From NCBI GenBank assembly GCA_947494805.1, contig CANLWK010000009.1, forward strand, positions 36,359 to 100,358: DNA of 64,000 nucleotides, read 5' to 3'. The position numbers and the translations under genes were made by a program. Below are positions 39,210 to 47,489 of the stretch, piece by piece (position 1 is the stretch's first letter; each line of letters begins with the position of its first letter). The DNA comes from an uncultured Croceitalea sp. (lineage in GTDB: Bacteria > Bacteroidota > Bacteroidia > Flavobacteriales > Flavobacteriaceae). The notes under the pieces are model-generated. The model worked only from the letters and a program-made list of their open reading frames with translations. It ran no database searches and was not told the origin of the DNA.

Positions 39210-39256
39210 TGTAGGTAAATTTGGGTACTATCATAACAGATACTTTATCAAAATAG

Positions 39257-39264
39257 TATTTTTG
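39257..39264 (+). promoter_or_regulatory. Possible -7 promoter box of kdsA
   Basis: TATTTTTG fits the Bacteroidota sigma-70 consensus TAnnTTTG and lies 16 bases before the kdsA ATG. No TTG is found at the normal distance upstream (the nearest is 33 bases away), so support is moderate. Confidence 0.35.
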
Positions 39265-39280
39265 CACAAAATAGTTAGGC

Positions 39281-40099
39281 ATGGCATTGAACCAGATTCC
39301 GCAAATAAAACATACTGACAACGATAACTTCTTTTTACTAGCAGGCCCTTGTGCCATTGAAGGTGAGGACATGGCATTGCGTATAGCCGAAAAAGTAGTT
39401 GCGATAACGGATCATCTTAAAATTCCGTATGTTTTTAAAGGAAGCTTTAAAAAAGCAAATCGTAGCCGAATCGATTCTTTTACGGGCATTGGTGATAAAA
39501 AAGCGCTGAAGATATTGCGCAAAGTATCTGAGACCTTTAATGTGCCAACGATTACCGATATACATACTGAAGAAGATGCCCGAATGGCAGCAGAATATGT
39601 TGATGTGCTTCAAATACCAGCCTTTTTGGTACGCCAGACCGACTTGGTCGTGGCCGCTGCCCAAACGGGCAAAACGGTCAACTTGAAAAAAGGGCAGTTT
39701 ATGAGTCCTGAAAGTATGAAGCATGCAGTCACCAAGGTGACCGATTCAGGGAACGACAATGCCTGGATAACGGATAGGGGAACCATGTTCGGCTACCAAG
39801 ATATGGTGGTTGACTTTAGGGGGGTACCCACCATGAAGCAATATGCACCCGTTGTGCTTGATGTAACACACTCGTTACAACAGCCCAACCAATCATCGGG
39901 AGTCACCGGTGGACGACCTGCCCTGATCGGTACTATGGCAAGAGCCGGAATCGCGGCCGGTGTTGACGGGCTTTTTATGGAAACGCACTTTGACCCCGCC
40001 AATGCAAAAAGTGATGGTGCCAATATGTTGGATCTAAGTTTGTTAGAAAAGCTGCTTTCAGATTTGGTGGCGATTCGCGGCGTTATCAATACGCTTTAA
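39281..40099 (+). CDS. kdsA: 3-deoxy-8-phosphooctulonate synthase
   Basis: Condenses arabinose-5-phosphate with PEP to Kdo-8-phosphate for lipopolysaccharide. 272 residues, normal length. Motifs LAGPCAIEGEDMALRIAE, KGSFKKANRSRIDSFTG, DRGTMFGYQDMVVDFR, and DVTHSLQQPN near the C-terminal metal and PEP sites. The stop codon shares bases with that of the convergent DUF1801 gene (4-base overlap at TTAA). Confidence 0.96.
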   Translation: MALNQIPQIKHTDNDNFFLLAGPCAIEGEDMALRIAEKVVAITDHLKIPYVFKGSFKKANRSRIDSFTGIGDKKALKILRKVSETFNVPTITDIHTEEDARMAAEYVDVLQIPAFLVRQTDLVVAAAQTGKTVNLKKGQFMSPESMKHAVTKVTDSGNDNAWITDRGTMFGYQDMVVDFRGVPTMKQYAPVVLDVTHSLQQPNQSSGVTGGRPALIGTMARAGIAAGVDGLFMETHFDPANAKSDGANMLDLSLLEKLLSDLVAIRGVINTL

Positions 40100-40476
40100 T
40101 CCAAATCCCTTTTTTTATAAAACCCTTTTGCTTCGAGGGCGCATGCTTCTTGCAGCACTTCGGTAAGTACATTGTCATCAATCGCTTCAAGGGTTGTGTA
40201 GCGCAATGACTTTACTACTTTTCGTTTTTCAGAGACCATCTTGTCCAAATGTTTGGTAAGTTGGGCCGAGTTCCAAAAACCCACATCAACATAGTCCTTT
40301 TTTGGGGGCACATTTAAATAGCAGAGCGGTGTTTTACCCGTGTAAAAGCAGGGAATTTTCCATTTGTACTTGAGTTCGGCCTCAGGAACCACAACTTCGA
40401 CAACCGCTTTGATATGCAGTAAAATACTGCGGAATGGTTCATGCTGGTCCAAAATGTAGGTCTCTGCAGGGTTCAT
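40096..40476 (-). CDS. DUF1801 domain protein
   Basis: 126 residues, soluble. YKWKIPCFYTGKTPLCYLNV and YVDVGFWNSAQL are the typical core of the DUF1801 (YdhG-like) fold, a small alpha/beta protein of unknown function related to the frataxin-like YdhG/YjdI group. Converges with kdsA. Confidence 0.8.
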   Translation of the reverse strand: MNPAETYILDQHEPFRSILLHIKAVVEVVVPEAELKYKWKIPCFYTGKTPLCYLNVPPKKDYVDVGFWNSAQLTKHLDKMVSEKRKVVKSLRYTTLEAIDDNVLTEVLQEACALEAKGFYKKRDLD

Positions 40477-40544
40477 AATGACGTATCAATTGGTTCTTTA
40501 TCGAATTTCTTAAAAAATAATGGTTCAAATACAATTTTTATTTA

Positions 40545-40561
40545 ACTTTGAATTTCAAAGT
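40545..40561. promoter_or_regulatory. 17-bp palindromic operator, site 1
   Basis: ACTTTGAATTTCAAAGT: two eight-base arms around one central base, perfect. It is followed by ACTTTTAAA and lies 9 bases before the ATG of the membrane gene at 40571. It overlaps a TAACTTTG box (40543-40550) that fits the flavobacterial -7 promoter consensus. The same palindrome and flank recur before creD, so it is probably the operator of the HTH regulator between them. Confidence 0.7.
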
Positions 40562-40570
40562 ACTTTTAAA

Positions 40571-41176
40571 ATGGATTCAAACAAATATCTTGATGATATC
40601 TCAAAAATAAAAGATCTGATGCATCGTTCATCGCGATTCATCTCTTTAAGTGGATTATCGGGCATTATGGCTGGTATATATGCACTTACCGGTGCATTGT
40701 TCACCTATTTATTTTTGTTGCCCGAACCCGGACAATACCTCACACTGCACAGTTGGAATTTTAGACTGATAATCATCATTCTGATTTCAGTGGCCCTACT
40801 TAGTGTGCTTACCGGTTACTTATTGACCTCAAAAAAAGCCAAAAAGAACAATGAAAAAATATGGGACGAGACCACAAAGCGATTGCTTATCAGTTTTTTG
40901 GTGCCCTTGGTCACAGGTGGCGTTTACATCCTTATAAAACTGAACAGCCAACATTACGGACTGACCGCCTCGTTAATGCTTATCTTTTACGGTCTAGCCT
41001 TGGTCAATGCCTCAAAGTATACCTTGGGCAATGTGAAATATTTGGGCTATGCCGAAATCATTCTTGGGCTCGTGTGCGCTGCCCTACCAGGCTATGGATT
41101 CTGGTTCTGGATCGTAGGTTTTGGCTTTTTTCATATTCTATACGGTAGTTTGGTGTATTTTAAGGAAGAAAAGTAA
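40571..41176 (+). CDS. Polytopic membrane protein of unknown function
   Basis: 201 residues from ATG 40571; the longer in-frame start upstream would read through the palindromic operator. About six transmembrane helices (FISLSGLSGIMAGIYALTGA, FRLIIIILISVALLSVLTGY, LLISFLVPLVTGGVYILIKL and two or three at the C-terminus) and a charged N-terminus. First gene of a membrane protein-regulator-creD group: 3 bases separate it from the regulator. Similar triads occur in other flavobacteria, but no function is known to me. Confidence 0.78.
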   Translation: MDSNKYLDDISKIKDLMHRSSRFISLSGLSGIMAGIYALTGALFTYLFLLPEPGQYLTLHSWNFRLIIIILISVALLSVLTGYLLTSKKAKKNNEKIWDETTKRLLISFLVPLVTGGVYILIKLNSQHYGLTASLMLIFYGLALVNASKYTLGNVKYLGYAEIILGLVCAALPGYGFWFWIVGFGFFHILYGSLVYFKEEK

Positions 41177-41179
41177 CCT

Positions 41180-41476
41180 ATGGGGCTCATTGACAACATC
41201 AACAAGTTATTTGACCATCGCATTCGTTTGGGTATGATGTCCATTCTGGTCGTGAACGAAAGTGTCGACTTTAAAAGGCTTAAAGAGCTCCTTGAGGTTA
41301 CGGATGGTAATCTTGCGAGCCATACCAAAACATTGGAAAAAGCAAAGTATATCGTGGTCGAAAAATCATTCATAGGCCGTAAACCCAATACCAGATACAA
41401 AATCACAAAAGAGGGCAAAGCGGCCTTTGAAAAACATATTGAGGCCCTAGAGAACCTAATCAAACAACAACGCTAA
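41180..41476 (+). CDS. Winged-helix transcriptional regulator (HTH_34/ArsR-like)
   Basis: 98 residues. One winged helix: RLGMMSILVVNESVDFKRLK, recognition helix ELLEVTDGNLASHTKTLEKA, wing IVVEKSFIGRKPNTRYKITK and a dimerisation helix at the end. No metal or ligand site is visible. It sits between two genes that both carry the 17-bp palindrome ahead of their starts, suggesting it represses (or activates) both. Confidence 0.88.
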   Translation: MGLIDNINKLFDHRIRLGMMSILVVNESVDFKRLKELLEVTDGNLASHTKTLEKAKYIVVEKSFIGRKPNTRYKITKEGKAAFEKHIEALENLIKQQR

Positions 41477-41492
41477 ATTTTTTTACTATTTC

Positions 41493-41509
41493 ACTTTGAA
41501 ATTCAAAGT
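41493..41509. promoter_or_regulatory. 17-bp palindromic operator, site 2
   Basis: ACTTTGAAATTCAAAGT, the reverse complement of site 1 (only the centre base differs when read on +), again followed by ACTTTTAAA. It lies 17 bases before the creD ATG and 16 bases after the regulator stop, so creD has its own regulated promoter. Confidence 0.7.
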
Positions 41510-41526
41510 ACTTTTAAATATACACT

Positions 41527-42909
41527 ATGGAAACAGTCAAGCAAAACAAAGGATTCGCAAACTGGATACGCACCAGCATTACCGCAAGAATGTTAATGAT
41601 AGGCTTTATCATTTTAATTCTGTTGGTACCCCTCATCTTCATTAAAGAGTTGATTCGTGAACGGGCACTGCGCCAACAAGATGTGATTCAAGAAGTGGGG
41701 AATCTCTGGGGTGAACAAGTGCTTTTTATGGGGCCCATCTTAAAAATTCCTTATAAGACCTATACAGAATCGACCAAAATGGTCACGGGTACCAAAAGCG
41801 TAATCACGGAACGAACTGCCGAAACCCATTATGCCTACTTTTTTCCGGATGAACTGAACATTGATGCTGCCGTAGATGCGCTAAAGAAAGAACGCGGCAT
41901 TTACGAAACCTCGGTATTTTCAAGTGATATGGAGTTCAATGGTAAATTTGGGGTACCTGATTTCAAACAAAAGGATATCAAAGATGAAGATGTGCTTTGG
42001 AACAAGGCAACGGTTATTATGAAGACCTCAAACCTTAAGGGCATCAAAAACCAAATTGAAATGCAACTTGGTGAAGCCACCTTAAAGTTTTTACCAAGGT
42101 ACCAATCGCAGTCTAATACAGGGTATTATACTGATAACGTTCTGCTACATGAACTAGAGAGCCCTTATATCACCGAAGCGTTTGCCGCAAAAGAACCGCT
42201 TGATTTTACCAGTGCAATGGTAGTAAACGGCAGTTCTAAAATTCGTTTTGTTCCCGTCGGCGAGGCAACCAAACTACACATGACCAGCAATTGGAAGGAT
42301 CCCAGTTTTACCGGTAATTTTTTACCTGAGGAAGACGCCGTAAAGACAGTGACCGAAGCCGGTTTTGAGGCCAATTGGAAAGTCTTACAAACGAACCGAC
42401 AGTTTGAACAATCCTTTTTTGGAAGTTTGCCCGATCTGCGCGAATTTTCATTTGGCACCGAACTTTTGGTGCCTGTGGATGAGTACCAAAAAAGTGAGCG
42501 CTCGGCCAAATATGGATATCTGGTCATTGCCTTGACTTTTTTGGTGTTCTTTTTGATACAGACCATTAGTACCATTAACATTCATCCCTTTCAATACTTG
42601 ATGATAGGGCTTGCTTTGGTCATGTTCTATACATTGCTGATCTCTATATCTGAACACCAGAACTTTTTAAAGGCCTACGCCATTGCCAGTGCATCGGTCA
42701 TCGCCCTTATCAGTATCTATTCACGTAGTATTCTGAAGAGCATGAAGTTTGTACTGTTGATTTTTGCTGCCTTATCGGCCTTATATGCCTTTATCTTTGT
42801 CATCATACAATTAGAGAGCTACGCCCTTTTGGTGGGCAGTATTGGCCTGTTTGTGATCTTGGCAACAGTAATGTTTACCTCACGCCGTATCGATTGGTCG
42901 CAGGCATAA
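41527..42909 (+). CDS. creD: Inner-membrane protein CreD
   Basis: 460 residues. One N-terminal TM (IGFIILILLVPLIFIKELIR), a large periplasmic part with LWGEQVLFMGPILKIPYK, HYAYFFPDELNID and DFTSAMVVNGSSKIRFVPVG, then a cluster of five or six TM helices (about residues 320-455). In Proteobacteria creD is induced by CreBC under envelope stress; here control seems to pass to the adjacent winged-helix protein. 50 bases from the regulator. Confidence 0.92.
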   Translation: METVKQNKGFANWIRTSITARMLMIGFIILILLVPLIFIKELIRERALRQQDVIQEVGNLWGEQVLFMGPILKIPYKTYTESTKMVTGTKSVITERTAETHYAYFFPDELNIDAAVDALKKERGIYETSVFSSDMEFNGKFGVPDFKQKDIKDEDVLWNKATVIMKTSNLKGIKNQIEMQLGEATLKFLPRYQSQSNTGYYTDNVLLHELESPYITEAFAAKEPLDFTSAMVVNGSSKIRFVPVGEATKLHMTSNWKDPSFTGNFLPEEDAVKTVTEAGFEANWKVLQTNRQFEQSFFGSLPDLREFSFGTELLVPVDEYQKSERSAKYGYLVIALTFLVFFLIQTISTINIHPFQYLMIGLALVMFYTLLISISEHQNFLKAYAIASASVIALISIYSRSILKSMKFVLLIFAALSALYAFIFVIIQLESYALLVGSIGLFVILATVMFTSRRIDWSQA

Positions 42910-42979
42910 TCATTTTTTTAGTTGGTTGATGGAAAGGGTCACGGCACCTGTGTTGCGGCCCTTTCTTAAAAAACACATT

Positions 42980-43294
42980 ATGTTACTATCTGAAAAACTT
43001 ACGGTACAATTGAGCAGGGGCGCTGTTCTGGTATTTCTTGCCACCACGCTTTTGGGCGGACACTTACTGGCAAGCTACATTTTTCTTGACCTTGAAGGGC
43101 ACATTCTAGAAATCTACGGTTATATCACCTTGTCTGTAGTTGTCTTCAACCTTAGTTATTTTGTAATGGGTATTGTCTTTCAGTTGACACCTTTGCCCAA
43201 CAGAGGGCGGCTTATGAAAGCTGTGCTCTGTTTGCTCATCAATATCCCTATTGCAATAGGCTATCTTGTTATACTACTATCTTATGAAATCTAA
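42980..43294 (+). CDS. Small membrane protein of unknown function
   Basis: 104 residues from ATG 42980; upstream in-frame starts at 42926/42929 give a less natural basic leader. Three hydrophobic segments (LVFLATTLLGGHLLASYIFL, YITLSVVVFNLSYFVMGIVF, LLINIPIAIGYLVILL). Overlaps the start of the DUF1361 gene by 11 bases and is probably co-translated with it. Downstream of creD by about 70 bases. Confidence 0.7.
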   Translation: MLLSEKLTVQLSRGAVLVFLATTLLGGHLLASYIFLDLEGHILEIYGYITLSVVVFNLSYFVMGIVFQLTPLPNRGRLMKAVLCLLINIPIAIGYLVILLSYEI

Positions 43295-43916
43295 AGATCT
43301 TGTTTATCAAAAATTTACTGAAATCAGTACACTTACCTATGGCACCCTATTGGCCATGGTGCTGTTGATTTTGCGTATCAAACTCACCGGAAGTTACTTT
43401 CTGTTATTTTTAGGTTGGAACCTCTTTCTGGCCTTGATTCCCTTTGCCTTGGCATTATGGGTGTACAAACATCCCTCTATTATGGCAAGACCTCTCATCA
43501 GGTTCGCAATCTCGCTTATTTGGCTATTGTTTTTGCCCAATGCACCCTATGTTTTGACCGATGTTGTGCACTTACATATGAGCAGTCCAAAATTGTTCGT
43601 TTTTGATACAGTGCTCATTGGCCTTTTCGCACTGACCTCTTTTTTATCGGGAGTCTATTCGTTTCGGATTTTTTTGGAGTTCTACCGTCTTTTTTATTCC
43701 GATAAAATCGTACGCCTTATGGCAATTGTCATCGCCTTGCTTTGCGGTTATGGTATTTACTTGGGCCGCTTTATCAGATTGAACAGTTGGGACGTATTTA
43801 CGCGCCCGGAAGCTACCTTTAAACTGATTGTGCAGAGTTTGGAACATCCAATGGCCTGGGGTACCACTTTGGTGTTTGGTGTGCTTATGTTAGTAACCTC
43901 ATCTCGAAAGAAATAA
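43284..43916 (+). CDS. DUF1361 membrane protein
   Basis: 210 residues with about six TM helices. The DUF1361 core is present: IWLLFLPNAPYVLTDVVHLH, with FRIFLEFYRLF and YLGRFIRLNSWDVF. The ATG at 43284 is chosen because an upstream alternative lies inside the preceding gene. Function of the family is not known. It may end the creD transcript. Confidence 0.85.
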   Translation: MKSKDLVYQKFTEISTLTYGTLLAMVLLILRIKLTGSYFLLFLGWNLFLALIPFALALWVYKHPSIMARPLIRFAISLIWLLFLPNAPYVLTDVVHLHMSSPKLFVFDTVLIGLFALTSFLSGVYSFRIFLEFYRLFYSDKIVRLMAIVIALLCGYGIYLGRFIRLNSWDVFTRPEATFKLIVQSLEHPMAWGTTLVFGVLMLVTSSRKK

Positions 43917-44004
43917 AATCAAACAAGATTTGTCAATGTTTAAAGTAAATGAGAAGGTTCATCCAGTGTTTAAAAAATTACCCTAGCAATCAATAAAAAT
44001 ACGA

Positions 44005-44283
44005 CTACCCTACAGACAAAAAATCTTGAGCGCCGTTGATTTCAACATCAAACGCTTTTTTGATTTTATGAAGAAAGTGGTGCGGTGTTTTCTCTGAAAT
44101 CCGTACCCAGTTGGCAGTTAGGTCCACATCAAAATGAAAGCTTGAAAAATCACCATCACATTCGGCATCTACTTGGCTCAATAAGAATTTGGTAATCTTA
44201 GGGCGTAGTTCATACTCAAGCTCTATGCAGCGTTTTCTGAAATCTTGGTCGGTTGGGTTGGTAAAAATCCAGTTGAATGTCAA
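44005..44283 (-). CDS. Small protein of unknown function
   Basis: 92 residues. Soluble, acidic, with a mixed composition (FRKRCIELEYELRPKITKFL, FHFDVDLTANWVRISEKTPH). No ATG: the start seems to be TTG at 44283, directly after an in-frame TAG two codons upstream. Not recognised; composition and codon use look like a real gene. Monocistronic between two + / - units. Confidence 0.6.
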   Translation of the reverse strand: MTFNWIFTNPTDQDFRKRCIELEYELRPKITKFLLSQVDAECDGDFSSFHFDVDLTANWVRISEKTPHHFLHKIKKAFDVEINGAQDFLSVG

Positions 44284-44368
44284 AATCTATTCAAATAAAA
44301 GCTTTTAAAGATAACCAAAACCGTTATTTATCAAAGGAATACGCTCAAAAATTCGACCTTGGTCCAAA

Positions 44369-45565
44369 TTAATTGACATAATCACTGAGGTAGGCATATC
44401 TTTTTGTCAATTTGCCATTTTTGGTCATACAAGCCCGCTCAAGAATACCTTCGGCATCATTATTGAAAAATGCAGGAATCACATACTTTGAAAAGGCCTC
44501 TCCAAAACCATCACTGGCATCACGTGGCAGCTCGGCCGGTAGGTTATCGACCGCCATAACCGCAATGGCCCTTGGGTCTTTAAAATCAATTTCGGCCTCC
44601 GTACTGGGCTCATAGCCATATATGGGATCCGCAATGGTTGAGGGCTTGATCGTAGTCGCCACGGGCCCATCAATATCACAGCTGATATCGGCAACCACCT
44701 TGATATTGAAGTCTTCGTGCTTGGCATCTTCGCGGGTATACAGATAAGGCGCCCCATCACCATAAAAATGCCCAGCAATATAAAAATCGGTCACTTTGGC
44801 AAAGCGAAAGAAATTGGATCTGTACTCCTCAGGATTGGCAAAAAAATCTTCTTTATTGCCACGAACACCATCTTTGCGCTTATTGTATTCTGATGCATCG
44901 ATCTGGCAATACACGGGTTCGTCAAAAGTTTCGTTCAGGTATTCGGTAACCCCAACTTTTTTTAGGTTCATGGCATCTAACATTTCTCTGGCTCCATTAC
45001 CTACCCTGCCCCTACCGGTCAATAGAACCTTAATGTTCGGCAGCCTTATTTTATGGAGTTCGGTGATCAAGGCTTTTTGATCTTTCAATTGCTCAGCTTT
45101 TGGCAGTGCAAATAGGTCAAATTTGAGTCCATAGGCACGAATGCCGTTGTACGCCCCCACGATACCGGCATAGCGCCCAAAAGCAACGAGTCGCTGCCCT
45201 TTTTGATTGGTGATGACCTCATGGTCGTACAGCTCAATATTCTTGGCCAAAATAGTCCGCAGTAAATCACGGTTATAGGGCTGTTTTTTAATGGTATGTG
45301 AAAAGAAAAAGTACTTTTTATTCGGAACGAGTGCTTCAATCGGAACTTCTTTGACCCCCAACAGTACATCGCAAGATGCCATGGCATCGGCTACTTCAAT
45401 ACCTGCGGCCCGATACTCATCATCATTAAAAATACGCAAGGGGGATGGTTCAACGACAAGCTGTGCCCCTGAATGTTTTTCTGACACTTTTTGGCAAAGG
45501 GCCGGTGACAAAACCACACGTTTATCAGGTGGGTTTTTGCGCTCTCTGATGATTCCGAATTTCAT
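44369..45565 (-). CDS. Saccharopine/alanine-dehydrogenase-like oxidoreductase
   Basis: 398 residues. N-terminal AlaDh_PNT-type domain: IIRERKNPPDKRVVLSPALC, LGVKEVPIEALVPNKKYFFF, SHTIKKQPYNRDLL, DHEVI. The central NAD-binding loop is KVLLTGRGRVGNGAREML (about residue 205). The Lys1-type feature VADISCDIDGPVATT is present. This points to a lysine-forming saccharopine dehydrogenase-like enzyme, but in Bacteroidota the substrate is unproven. Stand-alone. Confidence 0.8.
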   Translation of the reverse strand: MKFGIIRERKNPPDKRVVLSPALCQKVSEKHSGAQLVVEPSPLRIFNDDEYRAAGIEVADAMASCDVLLGVKEVPIEALVPNKKYFFFSHTIKKQPYNRDLLRTILAKNIELYDHEVITNQKGQRLVAFGRYAGIVGAYNGIRAYGLKFDLFALPKAEQLKDQKALITELHKIRLPNIKVLLTGRGRVGNGAREMLDAMNLKKVGVTEYLNETFDEPVYCQIDASEYNKRKDGVRGNKEDFFANPEEYRSNFFRFAKVTDFYIAGHFYGDGAPYLYTREDAKHEDFNIKVVADISCDIDGPVATTIKPSTIADPIYGYEPSTEAEIDFKDPRAIAVMAVDNLPAELPRDASDGFGEAFSKYVIPAFFNNDAEGILERACMTKNGKLTKRYAYLSDYVN

Positions 45566-45650
45566 AGGATGGTTTGGTATAATTATTGACCTAATTTAAG
45601 GGGATTGGAAAGGGTACGCAAACTTTTCTGCCACTGGCGGATAAATTATG

Positions 45651-45780
45651 TAACTTTGCCGCCCGCATTAGGGATAGCGGCTTTGTTGGAGCTCTTTTGG
45701 CGCCTCGACAAAAAGCGACTGCCAATAGCCCGACACTTTGAGCCAGGCGAAAAGTGGGATGCAAAAAATAAAAAGCTAAG
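45651..45780 (+). ncRNA. Probable 6S-like RNA with promoter box
   Basis: A -7-type box TAACTTTG (45651-45658) opens a GC-richer stretch inside an otherwise AT-rich 319-base gap. From about 45663 the sequence can fold into a rod: GGG (45671-45673) with CCC (45729-45731), GGC with GCC, and CTTTGTTG (45681-45688) with CGACAAAAAG (45706-45715), separated by internal bubbles. This rod form and the stretch AAAAAGCGACTGCCAATAGC fit my memory of the flavobacterial 6S RNA. ORFs on either strand here do not resemble proteins. 3' end not defined. Confidence 0.45.
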
Positions 45781-45884
45781 GGCGCTATGAAAAAAGCGAT
45801 GACAGCTATAGTTCTTTGAAAATACAATGAGCGAAGGATGGAAAACTACCACCGCGCAAATCATAGATTTGCTATCTCATTAAA

Positions 45885-46280
45885 GGGGCCGACTGGTTTT
45901 GACAGCGAGACCAATTGGAATGTAAGCATGCCGAGCTATGGAAGTAATGCTCGTTAAAATCTATTCCACACTTTTAATTGGCGATAATAATTACGCTCTT
46001 GCCGCATAATCTGAATTATAGTAAGATTAGCCTCGTCGCTACAAGGTAGCGAAGCGAGATGTCTCTGAATAGCCCTTGTTGACGGCGATTCGTTTTGAGG
46101 CACCATAAAAGTCAACATAAGGCTGTGGCTTGCTTTGGCCATGGCACTAAAACCTTAAGAAGCTAAGCGTACGATAGGCCGTCTTTGGTCGGTCGGGCGT
46201 CGAAAATTGAACAAAGACTAAGCATGTAGAAAGCCTTTTAATTGCTTGTTTGGACGAGGGTTCGAATCCCTCCGGCTCCA
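45885..46280 (+). ncRNA. ssrA: Transfer-messenger RNA
   Basis: Rescues stalled ribosomes by adding a degradation tag. The 5' end GGGGCCGACTGGTTTTGACA and the 3' end with T-arm GGTTCGAATCCCTCCGGCTCC form the tRNA-like domain; the seven-base acceptor stem pairs fully with one G-U. The tag frame at 45980-46009 reads GDNNYALAA-stop, the form known in Bacteroidota. CCA is not encoded. Typical one-piece tmRNA of 396 bases. Confidence 0.96.
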
Positions 46281-46308
46281 CAACGCTACTTTCGATAGCA
46301 ATAGGTTT

Positions 46309-46346
46309 AAAACCCTGTCCAATTTTGGCAGGGTTTCCCTTTTTAC
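46309..46346. terminator. Rho-independent terminator after ssrA
   Basis: AAACCCTG (46310-46317) / CAGGGTTT (46329-46336) hairpin followed by CCCTTTTT. It ends ssrA on + and can also end the convergent FGE-like gene, whose stop is 4 bases away. Confidence 0.8.
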
Positions 46347-46349
46347 CGA

Positions 46350-47480
46350 TCAATTTAAATCTTTGACCGTTCTAAAGCCCAGGTGTTCTAAAGAAGAATC
46401 AACGGTTGTGGCCATACGTGACGATAGGCGATAACTCGCACAATATGATTGGTTGCATAAAAAAGACCCTCCTTTAATGACCCTTTCTTGCACATATGGA
46501 TTACCGACATTGTATGCTTCGATGGCACCTTTTGGATTGACCAATAGGTTTCCACTGTCATTTGCCTGTTTGTAATAACGACTGTTGTACCAGTCAGATG
46601 TCCATTCCCAGACGTTGCCCGCCATATCGTAAAGGCCATAGGCATTGGGCTGAAAAGATTTTACCGGTGCCCTAAGTTCAAACCCATCTTGGGTATCGTT
46701 GGTCGAAGGAAAAGTACCTGTCCAGGTATTGGCCATTTTTGGCAGTTCTTCAAAGGCATTGCCCCAAAAATAGATACTGTTATCATTACCGCCCCTTGCA
46801 GCATATTCCCATTCGGCCTCAGTGGGCAATCGATGTCCTTTCCAATCACAATAGGCCACTGCATCTTCATAGGCGATGTGAACCACCGGTTCATTTTCTT
46901 TTCCCCTGATCGTACTTTTTGGTCCATTGGGTTGTCTCCAGTTTGCTCCCAATGTCCACTTCCACCATTGTGAAAAGTCTTGAAGATTACTGACCTCGAC
47001 TTTTCGGAATACCAAAGACCCTGGTTGCATGACCGAGTCATGGGGCTTGGGCGTATGCTCGGGCAGTTGTTTTTTCATCTCTTCCCAGTTTACCTTGCGT
47101 TCTGCCAAGGTGATATACCCGGTATGAGCTACAAATTCGGCAAATTGGGCATTGGTCACTTCGGCAACATCCATAAAAAAGCCATCGACCGCTACCGGGT
47201 GACTTGGTTTCTCATGACCCATCGCCATATTATCTCCATTGACGGCGCCTTGCTGAAAAACACCCCCTGGCACCCAAACCATCCCCTCGAAGGTTTCTAC
47301 ACTATCAGGAACCGATTTTAGCAACGACTTCAATATCGCGGCTTTATTGGGTTTTGATTCTACTTTTTTGGGTACTGTTGCGGAAGGTTTTGGGGCCTCT
47401 TTACAGCTCTCACTGAGTGTCAATAGGACTATTCCAAAAAACAATAATTCAGATAATCTTTTCACAATAGTTTTTACCAT
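46350..47480 (-). CDS. Formylglycine-generating-enzyme-like lipoprotein
   Basis: 376 residues. Lipoprotein signal with Cys26 in LLTLSESC, then an FGE-sulfatase (SUMF1) domain from about residue 62: MVWVPGGVFQQGAVNGD, EVTNAQFAEFVAHTGY, CDWKGHRLPTEAEWEYAARGG, YDMAGNVWEWTSDWY. The end keeps GGSFLCNQSYCASYR, in which Cys342 and Cys347 match the two copper-binding catalytic cysteines of true FGE. Many FGE-fold proteins in Bacteroidota (GldJ/K type) have lost them, so an active sulfatase-maturing role is possible. It starts 9 bases after galT. Confidence 0.85.
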   Translation of the reverse strand: MVKTIVKRLSELLFFGIVLLTLSESCKEAPKPSATVPKKVESKPNKAAILKSLLKSVPDSVETFEGMVWVPGGVFQQGAVNGDNMAMGHEKPSHPVAVDGFFMDVAEVTNAQFAEFVAHTGYITLAERKVNWEEMKKQLPEHTPKPHDSVMQPGSLVFRKVEVSNLQDFSQWWKWTLGANWRQPNGPKSTIRGKENEPVVHIAYEDAVAYCDWKGHRLPTEAEWEYAARGGNDNSIYFWGNAFEELPKMANTWTGTFPSTNDTQDGFELRAPVKSFQPNAYGLYDMAGNVWEWTSDWYNSRYYKQANDSGNLLVNPKGAIEAYNVGNPYVQERVIKGGSFLCNQSYCASYRLSSRMATTVDSSLEHLGFRTVKDLN

Positions 47481-47489
47481 TATTCCCTG

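Noticed and set aside
45591-45864. Overlapping ORFs on the - strand ahead of ssrA
   Set aside because: Composition is not protein-like and they coincide with the probable 6S-like RNA; similar spurious ORFs arise over structured RNAs.
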